Below are positions 1-12,359 of a stretch of 64,000 nt of DNA, one piece after another (the stretch's first letter is position 1; each line of letters starts with the position of its first letter). Position numbers and translations under genes: made by a program. Location of the stretch: positions 2,418,001 to 2,482,000 of the forward strand of contig CM065185.1 of NCBI GenBank assembly GCA_033026295.1, read 5' to 3'. The notes under the pieces are model-generated. The model searched no databases. It was not told where the DNA came from and saw only the letters and a list, made by a program, of their open reading frames with translations. This stretch comes from Channa striata (taxonomy: Eukaryota > Chordata > Actinopteri > Anabantiformes > Channidae).

Positions 1-575
1 GGCACTTTACATAATAAAGTCAAGACTATACAGACATTAAGAGAAAACCCAACAAATCCCCCTTGAGCAGCTCTAGGCAACAGTGGAGAAGAAAAACTCC
101 ATTTAACAGAAGAAACCTCCAGCAGAACCAGGCTCAGGGTGGGCGGACATCTACCTTGGGGTGAGTGGAAAACATTGGGCAAGTTGGTAGGACCAGTAGC
201 TGCACTCTGGAAGACACACAGCTCCAAAGCCGGGGACACCTGAAGACAGGGACAGACAGAAGGAGACTATTAAACAGACATAAGGAGAAGCAAAAGTACG
301 GGAGAAAGTAGACACAGAGTTAAGGTCACACAGTGGTGACATATAAATGTGGGCTGACAGGAGGAAAGTGTCTCTGTATCAGGGGTTGGTCCCCCAGCAG
401 TCTAAGCCTATAGCAGCAGGACTATAACCAACTATAAGCCTTTTCGAAGAGGAAGGTTTGGAGCCTAGTCTTAAAAGGTGTCTGCTTCCTGAATCTGGAC
501 TGGGAGCTGGTTCCACAGGAGAGGAGCTTGATAGATAAAGGCTCTGCCTCCCATTCTGGGAACCACAAGTAGGCC
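1..575 (-). mobile_element. 3' end of an L2/CR1-like LINE, minus strand
   Basis: Read on the minus strand, this is the C-terminal coding end and 3' untranslated tail of a non-LTR retrotransposon. The first ~170 bases match, in reverse complement, the tail of the longer copy at 34.2-34.45 kb: the same order of a CCACCCTGAGCCTGG block, a TTTCTTCCGTTAAA-like block and a TATAGTCTTGACTTTATTATG block. Bases ~400-560 are the reverse complement of the end of the LINE protein, the segment with a leucine-tryptophan-asparagine-glutamine run and a TRLKTFLF-like run. The element is cut by the window edge, so its extreme 3' terminus (the ATATAAATAAAGTTGAA end seen in other copies) is missing. The coding remnant has no usable open frame. 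Confidence 0.85.
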
Positions 576-1117
576 TGCCGATGTGCTTCCTTACGTCATA
601 TCATGGAAAGAACTTCATATGTGGACAGTGTCGCTGAGCCAAGCCCCACAAAGACTGCTGCCCTTAAACTCCTAAAATTTCTTAAATTATAGCTGACAGT
701 TCACACCTAAAGAAAATGTTGATTTGGTTATTTCAAATTCATTGTAGTGGTGTAAAGAGCCCAAAATATTTAAATCCTTAGACCTGGCACAGTGAATATG
801 TGAGTGACATTTGTGTTGTGTAGACATTTTCTTTCTAATCACTGGCGCATGTGAGATCAAGTAAAGAAAAATAAAATGTATGTTTAACATTATCAAACAC
901 AATTGGGTGTTCTTTCTGTTCTGGCTGAAGTTATTTTTGCATATTGTGCACATTGTATTTAGGAACAATGTTAAGAGTTACAAATGCCCATAATTAATTA
1001 CTAAAACAAAAATAATCACAACTAACTGCCAACCTGACTCTCATTCTTACACCTTACACCTCTTTAAAATTTTAAGCAATCTTCACAGTGATGGTCTCAA
1101 CAAAAACTGGTCTCAAA

Positions 1118-1120
<3 letters not shown>
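576..1120. other. AT-rich intergenic, no gene seen
   Basis: AT-rich sequence between the LINE remnant and a CA repeat. Short open frames here have no recognisable domain or splice context. Confidence 0.5.

Positions 1121-1150
<30 letters not shown>
1121..1150. repeat. (AC)15 microsatellite
   Basis: Fifteen uninterrupted AC units, preceded by an imperfect AAACAA stretch. Confidence 0.97.
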
Positions 1151-1152
<2 letters not shown>

Positions 1153-1699
1153 TTGAAGCTGACCAGCTAAAATATCCTCACAACACCAAAATGTCCTCAC
1201 GACATTGGTATTAATACAAAATGTGTGCACAGAAGCCTAGAAAGACATGCCCCCGCACACATGCACACACTTGCTTGATGACTCAGTTTTCTGCCCATAT
1301 CTGATTACTGTGTGGAACCTGGTTGTATGCAAATACGTTTCTTTTGAACTTGTGACCAATAATCCACCAGTTTACAGTAATACATTGAACAACAATGTTT
1401 GCAGATTTGTCATACCCCTAGTCATCCCCCTCAAGCACTAACAAAGTTGCTGTGTACAGTAGCAGCTACCTGTTGTTTACCTGTTTGTGTGTGCAGAGTG
1501 GTCTTAGAAACCCACCAGAGGTGTAATAACCATTCTGTGCTATGGTCAAGCCGTCACATAGAGTGATGAGAGCACACTGCACCGTGACCCCATGACATGT
1601 TGTAAACTAGAGCAACTTCCTTTATCCATTAAGAGTTTCAGGGCCGGTGTGTCAGTCAGCTGAAACTACTTTTCCTTGGAAGAGCATGGAAGCTTGACT

Positions 1700-1719
1700 G
1701 CACACACACACACGCACAC

Positions 1720-1750
<31 letters not shown>

Positions 1751-1761
1751 TTCACGCACAC

Positions 1762-1833
<72 letters not shown>
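1700..1833. repeat. Long (CA)n microsatellite with CG interruptions
   Basis: About 134 bp of CA repeat. The first half carries several CACGCA interruptions and one TTCACG block (near 1751); the second half is an essentially pure run. Open frames across it on both strands (Thr-His or Cys-Val repeats) are low-complexity artefacts. Confidence 0.97.
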
Positions 1834-1838
<5 letters not shown>

Positions 1839-2099
1839 TATGTTTTCTCAGCATTTTCAAGCCACCAAAACACCAGTCCACATCCACACCAATATTTCCA
1901 ATCTCATAAAAGTCCCTATCCATATACTTAAGTATCTGATTAGTATGGAAACACCTAAAATAAAAAGACATATTTGGCCATTTTTTATTTATTTTTGCAA
2001 GTTGAATGGCAAATATGTAAAAAAGGCAATGGTAAAAAATATAACATATTCAATATTTCTAAGCTGTGTGGTGACTCATGATATTTCGTAATATTATTG

Positions 2100-2950
2100 G
2101 GCACACCAATAATCATATAATAATAAATCACAGTAGAAAAATGAATGCCAACAGTGATTAATAACTGGTTGAACCATCTTTGATCTTTGACAGCAGTAAT
2201 CTCAAGCCAGGGCTTCCTGTACCTTTAGTAGCCTGTAACTTGTAGCTCTGCCATATTCTCAGGATGTCTGTTGTAAATGGCTCATGAGCTGCATTCAGGC
2301 TTTGGATGACTTCAGAAGAAGGATTTTGTGTCTACAAAGCCATTCGGTACTAGATTTACTTTTTTGGCAATTATACTGCTGCATCAGCCAACTTCTGTTG
2401 AGCTTAAGTTTGCAGAGAACCACCCTGACATTATCCTGTAGGATCCGTTGAAAAAGTTGGAAATTAATTTTAGCATTTATAATGACTAGCAGTCCAGGTC
2501 CAGAGGCAGTAAACCTGCCCTAAATAATTATGCTCCCCCCACTGTACTTCACTGTTGGGATGACGTATTTATGTTGGTAGGCTGTTCTCCTTTTATGCAC
2601 ATATAATAATATTGTGTGTTCTTCCTTTTTTTTATGTGTCCAACAGACATTTTCCTAGTAATGTTGTGGAGTGTAACGGTGGACTCTGGCAAACCTCAGG
2701 CATGCGACAGTGTTGTTTTTGGAGAGCAGTTGCTTCCTCCCAGGGACATCATGCGTTTTCAGAATTTCGTATGCAGCTGACTCATTATCAGAGATGTTAA
2801 CCAACTCCAATAAAAGCTGTTTGTCTATAACTTACTGAGCAGCCTGCATCATGTCTTTGGAGTGATCTTGGCTGAGCTTCCTCTATGGACAGTAGCCATG
2901 GAACCAAATTGCCCAACACCAGATTCCATTTGACATTTCGTGGCATCAGA
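2100..2950 (-). mobile_element. Decayed Tc1/mariner-like transposon, minus strand
   Basis: The + strand text reads like the reverse complement of common fish Tc1-type transposase genes. It contains, in order, blocks resembling TGCTGCATCAGCCAACTTC, CCTGACATTATCCTGTAGGA, ATGCTCCCCCCACTGTACTT and AGAGATGTTAACCA, which I recognise from fish Tc1-like repeats. The coding frame is broken by many stops and indels, and I could not define terminal inverted repeats with certainty. Family assignment is from memory of repeat sequence, so the exact subfamily is open. Confidence 0.6.
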
Positions 2951-5900
2951 AGCTTAGAGTTGCCATTACTTTTTTCACCATCACTTTGTATGTTTAATAG
3001 AGGTTTTTATTCAAGGTATGAATTATGATGAGCTAAGAAAAAGGATACAAATTACAAAAAAAAGAAACTTTAGGACAAAAAGTGCTTTTAAGCAGATATA
3101 TTTTATTTTTGAGCAACTTTGAGCAATATGTTTCTATTGTTTTAATGTAAAAATGGTAAAAAGCTTCTCAAATCACTGTTTTGAGGCAAACTTTTTTATT
3201 TAAAAATAAATTGTTATTGAAGTGCTGATTGCACATAGCAACAGTATAATCTTGCAAATTTGATAAAAGTTAGAAGCCCAAGCTTTTAATGTCAATGTAA
3301 GATAAAAAAGAATAACGATTTAGCCTAATCGTCATTAGACTTGCCCTGGACCATGCTTTGTGTAATTATCTAGATACAACAGAGACTAGCCAGACTCACA
3401 TTTCCCCCGTTATTCAATGAGCCTTAATAACTCGTTCATTCTGAACTTGTCCTGAGGCATCAACGTGTGTTTTGTTAGCATACAGTGTCTCCATTAATCA
3501 TGAGTGTTTCCATCTTTTTTTTAGTAAGAGAATGAACCACTTGTACTCAAAGTACCCTGGTTAAAATCTCTTATGAAAATTAGTATGAATAGTTTTTGTC
3601 CAACCTGTTCTAATCCAGAATGCAACAAAATCCTAAGCATGCTTTGTGTAGAAAATTGATTTGTGAAGGACAAGAGGCTCAGTTATCGAGATACATATAT
3701 CATCCTAACCACAGATTTGATGTGAGAATCCTTTTTTAATAAGTAAATATTGCTGTGGGATTTAAAAAAAAATAAAATGGTATATATAGGTAGTAGTTGA
3801 TTTTTTAACTCTAAGTAGCTGGCTTGAGTCATTGGGTCAGAGGCAGAGACACTGACTTGGTTGCCCGTCTACACAAGACCAAGACAAATGAGACCCACTC
3901 ACAGTCGCATTCACACCGGTTGGTAATTTACACACTAATTAATCTCACTGCATGTATTTCGACTGTGAAACCGGACTAACTGGAGGAAAGTGACACGGTT
4001 TCGTTTAAATTTAAAACCTTCAAATACTTTTATGGGGCTCTCATAAAGGTTTTGGGGTAAATTTTAGAGTGACACATCAGCCTCCTGCTACGAATGAAAT
4101 GGATTGCAAAAGCATTGTGAGGGAACACAAAAGCTAAAACAACCAATAAAGCAATTCTCAAATATTTAATGCATTCTACAAAATTGATGGAAACCTACCT
4201 GAAGTGGAGACTGCCTCCTCTTTGTCATCCTACCCTCAGTTGTGTTTCATTCAAATTTGACCCAACAAATACCTGCCTAGTCTAGAAATATGCCAAAAGG
4301 AGATATTTCTGCGTAGTATTCAGATGTGAGCACCAATTATTTGATTAGTATTTGGAATTTAGGTAAATTCTCTTTAAAGTATCGGTTGCTGATTTCAGTT
4401 ACATTTATTTTGTCAATCATTTGCGTGTAACTAGATGATAAAAACTGCTAATTAGTGTTTAAGACTTTTAATAAGATAAGTTTTAATGCTTATGGTCAAT
4501 CAAGTTATTAGCTTTAATGCCATTAACCAAATCAAGTTTTTTTCTGATGATGTGTCCAGCTGAAATCTCAGGGGAATCAAACTTATATTATCACCTCCTG
4601 TGGAGGACGTGTGCATAAATTTCCATGACTATACATCTCATAGTTGAGAGGTTTCAGTCAGAATTAGAAATCTTAACTTCATGGTGCTAGAGGTAAAAAA
4701 AAATCTAACTCATATCTGGTATTTGAACAAAACTACATTTTGTGCAATATTGATGCCAAGATATTCTTCAGGATTGGTAAAAGTGTGGTGTGTTGGAGGT
4801 GCTGCAGAGTCATAAAGCTGTATCCTCACAGCAACATGGACATCTGGGTCATATGTCATGGCAAAATGTCTAATAGGTAGCGTGAAGACAAACCGCTAAC
4901 TTAATCCAGCGGTTCCGTGCAGAATAAGAGATTCTGAGCACATTGTTTTTTCATCCTGGGCATCACAACTGCAAAAGAGCAGGTGATGATACTGACAGAG
5001 AAAGGAAAGGGGGGAAACACAAAGGGAGGGAGTGAGAGAGAGGAGGAGAGATTAAGGAAGTGAGGGGTTCCTCTGTAGGGGTTTGGTTACGTAGGTAGAG
5101 AATACAAAAGAGGACGGAGGGTTCACTCCATTCAGAGAGCTGTGTTTGACTGTCACAAAATGACAGCTGAGAGATCTGGGAGATCCAAAGGGTGTGACAC
5201 AGATAAAGGAGAACATGTCACCGAAAGGTTTTGCTCTAAGAAAACAACATGAGCTCAGTAACTGTGCTTCCTCAATAAAAAGGAAAGTGCTTTTACAATT
5301 TAGCTTTGTAAAAGCTCTTTTTTTTTGTTCTGCTCTTGGTATAAATTGCATAATTTCCTGTGCACAATATGATTTGATGATATGATTTTTGGATATTTTG
5401 CTAGACTACAGAAAGTAGCCATTACTGCATTCCAACAATTAATCTATTCAGGTAATTCTATCTACTGGACAGTTTTATCTTTTTTTTAGGAGCAAGTGTT
5501 TTGCTCCTAAAAAACAGTTTTTTGAACAAAAACTCCGAGCAGCTTGTCCAGGATAACTTTCCAGTTTGCCAATAAATCAATTTGTAAAGGTGCATTGGTG
5601 AAGATTTGGAATCAGGTGTAGTCTACAGCTAATGGATTGACTACGTCCTTACGGTAAATCACCCAAAGCACAATGGGATCAAAAGAGCTAAGATCAAAAT
5701 CTTATAATTGTATTAATCCTCTAAGATTCATATAGGAAAAACACCCAGAGAGACAATATCCATTAACCCTCAGGAGTTGTTCTTGAATACTTTTGATTTT
5801 ACCTTTATATTTTACCGTGCCAATATTTGGTGTCATTTGTTTCAGCACAACACATCAGATCCACAATCACACAAGAAACGTTCTTCCTGGTGAGTTTGAC

Positions 5901-7680
5901 ATCAGCAGATTTGCTGGACTTTGTGTTCCAGCAAAATTTGAAAAAAAAGGTGTGAATATTCCAGACAAGGCATCGCCAGAAGCATTTTAATGTGCACAAG
6001 TGACCATACGTCAACCCATTTGTCATAATTCTTGTTTTACTTAAAAACTGCCAAAGAGCTTGACATGCACTTTCAACACGCAAACTCAAGCGTCTGCACT
6101 ACATGGCCTCGCTCCTACTTCAGCTTAAAGAGTGCGTGTAATTCGGACATACCGGCATGTCTGTCGACTCCAGAAAAATGTTTGAAAGTAAAATTTGTTA
6201 AACATCAACCTGACCTACAAACATTAAACCCAACAGAACACAGAAATAACATTTTTTACTTACAAAGTGCAAAATATAAATGTGAGTAAAACAAACATTG
6301 TAAAAAATGTATTCATCTGCCATTGGTATTTTTTTATGTACGCAGAAAATTATACAGTATAGTTAAATGTCCTGTGTTCAGTTCTTTAATATTAGAAACC
6401 CTACGTTGTTGACATTTTAGCATATAGGTAAAAGCAATGTACAACAAGTATGACAAGATGAGACAATGTGACGCCTCGAATGGGAGTGAAGACATGTTTC
6501 TAGACTTTGTGAGGGATCCTCTAACTAATTGCTCCTGTCCTCGGGGAATATAAGGTGTGGAAAGGGGGAAGGTCAAGGTTATCTGTCAGGGTTGGGTTAA
6601 ACTCTTCATATGTCTCAATAAGCCTTTCTCTGATACTGTCCCACATTGATGATATGCCTACAACATTACATCATTTATGATGATACAGATACACAACAGA
6701 AAATAAATTTTAAAATGTTATTTTCCTTCAATGTTCATTTGCTTGTCTCTTTTTTCTTCTTTACCTCCAGGTCTGTGCTACCTCCTACTCTTTCGAGTTC
6801 CTCTTTATATCTTCTTCACGTACAGCATTTTCTTGTTGAATGTTGGAAATCACTTTCCATCAACAATTACAAACAGACACACAGAGGTGTTCTAACACAC
6901 CACATATATTTTCCTTTGGAACTAATTCAAAATCAGCACATCTCATCTTACAAGCTGTGATACACCTACAAAACAACAGCAGTGAAAGGTAACAGTCTTC
7001 TGTTACGCCGGGCCCATGTGTGTGTGTGTTGCCAGTAATAACCTGTGTGATGCCGGGTGTACGGTTTCCAGTGTGGATGAGGATGAAACCAATGAGCTCC
7101 ATCTGTCTGGGGAGGACCTGAGGCGTTAAACCAGAGAAAGGTTCCAGCACAGAAGTTAGCTGTTGTGCCTCTGGGGAAGGTTGAGAGTTGGGGAGGGAAA
7201 AAGGTTACACCAGCCTGAGACACATATCATTTCTGTGGCATCAAATGTAACTGATATCAACGCTTTGGTCATCTGCTGGTCTCTCTGTCTGTCTGTTGCA
7301 CTGGCCTATAGTTAGTTGCTGATGTGTATTTTTGATAAGACTTAACAGGCACAATGTTGTAAATAAAAAACAGAATCTTGTAGATACTTGTAGTTTTTAT
7401 TTGAGCATGTTGTAATATGCCATTTTAGCTGAAACACTCAATTATTTATTTTTTAAAGCAGCAGTCATAATAATAAATAACAAGATATTGAATATTATTA
7501 AGATGTTCATAATAGACTTTACTATATATATTGAAATCTTGTTTTTCCTGCACACCTTTTTAGTTGCCTGTGACTTTACACAATCATTGTACCAGGGAAC
7601 AGGGATGCACTGACTGATTCAGTCATTTGTGTTTTCACATACACATCCAGCATTGAAGTGCATGTCTAAAAACAGCACAC
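2951..7680. other. Gene-free AT-rich interval
   Basis: No coding exon is supported here. Two stretches rich in TAAT/ATTA homeodomain-type core sites, about 3310-3500 and 4430-4550, look more complex than background and could be non-coding regulatory sequence, but that is only an impression. A perfect hairpin sits at 5482-5514. The open frames here are 100 codons or shorter and lack domains. Confidence 0.45.
5482..5514. repeat. Perfect 14-bp stem, 5-nt loop hairpin
   Basis: Positions 5482-5495 (TTTTTTAGGAGCAA) and 5501-5514 are exact reverse complements around the loop GTGTT. In RNA the + strand would fold into a stable short hairpin. No neighbouring gene explains it. Confidence 0.85.
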
Positions 7681-7682
7681 TC

Positions 7683-7812
7683 AGTTCAATTTAGTTCAAC
7701 TGCATTTATATCGCATCTATTCACAACAGAGCCATCCCAATGTGCTTTACATAATAAAGTCAAGGTTATACAAATATGTATAATAGAAAAATCCTCCCTG
7801 AGCAGTTTTAAA
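7683..7812 (-). mobile_element. L2-like LINE 3' tail fragment
   Basis: Contains, in reverse complement, the tail consensus seen elsewhere in the window. A diverged version of the ATATAAATAAAGTTGAA end is at 7683-7720, and TTTACATAATAAAGTCAAG follows at ~7745-7763. It is more diverged than the copies at 1, 29.4 and 34.4 kb and abuts a different LINE fragment on its right. Confidence 0.7.
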
Positions 7813-7814
7813 TA

Positions 7815-8222
7815 CCTGAGTGTTCACCTAAACAAAAAACTGGGCTGGACAAAGGGCCAGAGTCGCCTCCAGCTGCTGAGGAGACTGAGGTCCTTTGGCG
7901 TGTGCAGGGAGCTGTTCCGGACTTTTTACGACACTGTGGCCTCAGCAGCCGTTGTGTGCTACAGACAGAGACAGGAAGAGACTTAACAAGCTGGTTAGGA
8001 GAGCCGGCTCTGTCCTGGGCTGCAGACTGGACAAACTGGAGGAGTTGGCGGACAGAAGGATGTTGGCAAAACCAACATCCATCACGGATAACCCCCCACC
8101 CCTGCACCACACTGTGGAGGCTCTGAGCAGCTCCATCAGCATAAGACTGTTACAGGAAGGAGGCTACCGTCGCTCATTCCTCCCCACAGACGTCAGACTG
8201 TACAATGCATTACTGCTGTGAA
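7815..8222 (+). mobile_element. LINE C-terminal coding fragment (family B)
   Basis: Encodes the C-terminal part of a non-LTR retrotransposon protein, downstream of the reverse transcriptase palm. Conceptual translation gives FKYLSVHLNKKLGWTK-like sequence, then SRLQLLRRLRSFGVCRELFRTFYDT, then RDRKRLNKLVRRAGSVLG, DRRMLAKPTSITDN, PLHHTVEALSSS and YRRSFLPTDVRLYNALLL ending at a stop at ~8221. The first part and the second are in different frames, so there is a small deletion/frameshift near 7960-7970, where a Cys-Trp-Gly segment is normally found. It is dead and 5'-truncated. A second copy of the same family lies on the minus strand at 30.1-30.8 kb. Confidence 0.8.
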
Positions 8223-8384
8223 TCACAGTGTGTAATTAACCAGGAGATGTGCAATATTCATCTGTTATATTTTTCCACTGTAAAATATATACATATGCAG
8301 AATACCACATTCTTTAATTCTTTAATTATAATATATATGTTTGCACAGTTAATACTGTTGTTTTTTTCTTATTCTTTTATATGT

Positions 8385-8500
8385 AAGAAGAAGCGTTTTA
8401 AATTCTATTCTACATTCAATGGTAAGCCAATGAAGAGAAGCCAGAGAAGGCAATCTTAGTCGAAAGTAGAGAATTACACTAGTCCAATCTAGAAGTAACA
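8385..8500. mobile_element. Fragment of a common fish interspersed repeat
   Basis: The run TTTTAAATTCTATTCTACAT followed by AAGCCAATGAAGAGAAGCCA and CTAGTCCAATCTAGAAGTAAC matches a repeat I recognise as abundant in teleost genomes. I cannot name its family with confidence. No coding potential. Confidence 0.5.
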
Positions 8501-11500
8501 CATATTATCAATCATAATGTTTTCTCTTAATAACATAATCAAAATTAATTCTCAACCCTTTTACGGGAGAACAGCGTTGGTGTTTTTTAATTCCTTAAAA
8601 CTGTTTAATGCCAATATTACTTGCAGTTGTTTCTTTTGGATATGCCTGCCATGGCAACTATGTTATGGTAACTACTATTTGTTTATTTCAGACAAGCTAA
8701 AACCACGTCATTCGAGCTATACTTGTCATGAGCAGGTACATATTCCATGATGACAGCCACCTTAATTACCCCGACTATAAAATTGGCCTATCTATTATCT
8801 AACTTTTCTACCTACTGTACGTGATGTTCGCGTTTGCCTATCCCAGGATCCATTAAGTAAGAGGCAAGGTCACAAGTCACAATATAACATACCAATACAC
8901 AGTGTCACCCTCCCATACATACCTAGAGGCATTTTGGCTTACATATCTGTAACAGGTAACTCAGAACACAATGGGATCTTTCCTTTAGGTAACATTACGA
9001 ACCAATAAGTCACGGTGCTGCTCCTACTGTGGAGCACATCTAAATGAACATTCAGTCATGTAGAGTTTATTCAGGACAGAAAATGTTTAAAAGAAGTCTG
9101 TCAGTAGAGTATTTAAAGTGCAGCCAAAGGCTTCTCACTAAAATGCAAGTAAAATGTAAAAGTAAAATGCATTATAACATGAAATAGGTCTGTTACTTAG
9201 ATAAGTGCAAACTGTCATAGCAAGTTTATCTGATCCCTGATCAGCTGGATAGGAGGCATTGATGGGTGAGGGAGCGGTGGGAGTGACGGCAAGACAATAA
9301 AACATCTTGCTCATAGTGCGTAAATGTGATTATAGGTTGCTAATTGAGTATTATTGCCAACTGGCTACTAGAGATGCACGTTTTTAAAATCTCTTCCTGA
9401 TTATATCCAGGTGAACACACGTGAAGTGTGATTTTAAGTTAGTAAAGCTTGACTGATTTAGGCTTGATAAAATGCTTTTATGTCTAAAATAATGGGACAT
9501 AATGTACAGCGTGCATAAGCAGTAAAGCAAATTTGTTACACATGGCGGGTCAATGTCCACCACACCTCTTCTTTCCATACCCGAGATATTTCTAGCTCAC
9601 GTGGCCAGATTTCACATCAAGCCACAGTTAAACGATACACTGATGTGGTGTTCGCGCCTCTTTCCGTCGGTCCACAGCACTAACCCACAGTCAAGCTTCA
9701 GTTTAACCGTGTGACATTAATTTGTCTGTTTTAGGTACATTTGATTTGCACAGTATCTCACAGTGTTTAATTTGAATTGTAGCGCCAATAATCCCTCCTT
9801 TTTGTTTTTCCATCAGTTCCATTCCATTCCTCGTTTCTCATAACATACAGATGAGACAAGAGATAATATCCTGAAAAAATTTGCCTTTTGTTTATATTAC
9901 ATCTTGTTTTTGTTATGTTCACTTTCCACTTTGTTTATTTGAAGGAGGTTTATATTGCAGCATTCAAACACACAGGGAGAGATGAACATATCCTGCATAC
10001 TGTTCTGTGAACCGGCAGTGCTCCATGCCAAGATGACTCAGTTTTAATGGCTGAGGTTCTTCTCTTTTGTCTGTCGGCCTGTTCTTCTGACACTTGGCGT
10101 ACACCACCCAAAGGTTTGGTACAACGTGTCTGGACTGTACAGACTGTACTGCTGTACATTGTTTGTAGTTATCGTTTGATTAATGAGATCAGCCTTTGCT
10201 GGTGCTGTTTCCCATCCTAGCTTCGGGGGCTTCAGGCCTTATCCCTTCACGTAAATTAATCAATTTGCCATTGCCAATCACAACATTAATCATTCCTCTG
10301 AGGTTGGAGCCACTTTTTTCAGTTACATTTTTATAAATTTCGCACTACGTGGTTTTTTCCAGCACAAAGGGACTATTTAAATGTTTGTTACAGTGATGTC
10401 ATATTTCACTGTCAAAAGACCAAGAATTAAAAGTGACAGTGACGCAGAATTTGGTAATGTACAACAATTTACCCATTTCCCACAATATTTAGTGCCTCAG
10501 CACAGTGCACACAAAACCTTCCTGTTGTTATATCCATCAAAGTCAAAACAAAATACAAGGGGTTCATATTAGTAATGTTATTTATCTTATATACCTTATT
10601 AAACTCACAAAGTCTGTGTGCGGTATCTGCCCCCCCGTACATCCCTGATATCAGCTGCATATCTTTATATACCAGAAACCCCCTTATAGTTATACATGCA
10701 TGGGGGCCTGTTGATAGCTGTGCTGTGTGTGTGCATGTGTGTGCACATGTCTTTGATGCCTTGGGTGGACAGGTTTTGTTTCAGTGCCGTTGTTGTGAGA
10801 ATATTTTGGCTGGTTCACACAATTTCAAAGGGTTTTTTGAGGGTCAAGACTCATGGCCCAGCTTAGAATCAGGTTTAGGTGCGGGTTGGGTATTTTAGAT
10901 TATGGAGAGACGCGAGTGTTAATGTGCACACGTGGGCGCCATGACACTGACGACTTAATTAAATGTTTACCCAGAGCCTGTGAACACTGTCTTCTCCCGC
11001 CTCCACTAATGGTATAATTTACTGTTGTTTTTTTCTTTCTCTTCATGTGGTTAGAGCGAGCGATGCTATCTGCAAAACACAGGCGCCATTTGTGGACCCA
11101 ACTAATACAGTGGAAGAAAACCAAATTTAAAGGCAAACAAAAACTGCAAATCTGTCTTTTTCCAAAATGTTTGTTCTGTTAACGAAGTTGTTGTGATGAA
11201 CTGTACCGGACTCTGGAGGAGGAGCAGTTGCTGTTCACATGTGGGAATGTGACACAGACATCATATATTGCTTTATTTCTTTCTAACATTAAGTCAGAAA
11301 TCATGGTGTATGTGTGGAGCTACATTTTAATAGTTGTGGAGGTAATGCAGTTCTCAGATCTTTGCAGTATCTAGTGGCAATTAGTGTATTGTTTATGAGC
11401 TTCCATTTAATGTACCATAGTGTGTGATATATAGAAATGCTTTATTCTAACATTACATTGGTTCAAAAGATCAAAAACAAGCTACTGACACTTCAGCTCT

Positions 11501-11940
11501 TACTTGAGTAGTGAATACAGAGTAAAGCACTATGTTTCCTTAAGGACTACATGAAATCCATAGAGCTCAAAGGGGCACAGTGAGGGGCAGAACAACTGTC
11601 ATGCACATGCAGCAGCGGTGCCAAACGCAGTGGGTGGAGGGAGGGGGGCATTTCAAACACGTCATTTCCTCTCAAAACATTTTAAAATCTTCTGAGGTTA
11701 CAGGTAGATTTAGTTATCTAATTATGTGATATTTCTGTTATAGTACCAGATTGAAGCTAAGGAGAATTCACCCCCACTTTTCATAGTTTTCACCTTGTAC
11801 TTTATATTATAAGCAGAGCCAAAAACTGCACCATGAAGACAAAACACTCCAGGAAAAGGTGGTTGGAAAATAGTCACTGTGTGTGTGCAAGTCACTGACC
11901 ATGTCTTGTAGTGAAGTTGACCAATCAATGAAATTGAAAC
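8501..11940. other. Gene-free interval
   Basis: AT-rich with scattered short open frames, none with a recognisable domain or splice-site support. A TG-rich stretch lies at ~10725-10752. I see no RNA gene. Confidence 0.45.
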
Positions 11941-11944
11941 AAAC

Positions 11945-12150
11945 ATGGTAAAAATTTGTAGAGCAGGTCATCCTCAAAAACAGAATCATTATGCCAGAAA
12001 AACACTAGTGAGGCAGGTCAGCAAGACATCTTTGACTCCTCTTAAGGAGTTCCAAGCCTCTGTGTCTGAGATGATAAGGGTAGTGCATGGAGCAACTGTT
12101 ACTCAGGTTCTTCACTGGTCAGTGGCATCGAGTCTGATGCCCCTGTAGCC
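11945..12150 (+). pseudogene. Tc1-like transposase N-terminal fragment
   Basis: A short open frame encodes a stretch resembling the paired-type helix-turn-helix DNA-binding region of Tc1/mariner transposases: ARKTLVRQVSK, then a TPLKEFQASVSEM helix, then an ATVTQVLHWS recognition-helix-like segment. In intact Tc1 transposases (about 340 residues) this is followed by a GRPRRK-type hook and the DDE catalytic domain. Neither is evident here, so this is a remnant. The flanking ~200 bp to 12350 may belong to the same element but are too decayed to assign. Confidence 0.6.
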
Positions 12151-12359
12151 AATGTCTCGTTGCGACCTTCCTATAAAATCTCCACAGAGATTCTCTCAGA
12201 ATTCAGCGAATGGTTGTTCTATGTACAGCCTCATGTTGGCCACAGAAGCTTGGAACTCCTGAACACTTTCTGCAGCCACTCTATGCTCTTGAAGAAGAAC
12301 ATGCCATTGCTCATTTTACTCTAGTCATTCTGTGAGGAGTTAAGAATCCAAACCTGTAA

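Noticed and set aside
1666..1971. Cys-Val and Thr-His repeat proteins on both strands
   Set aside because: Translations of a CA microsatellite.
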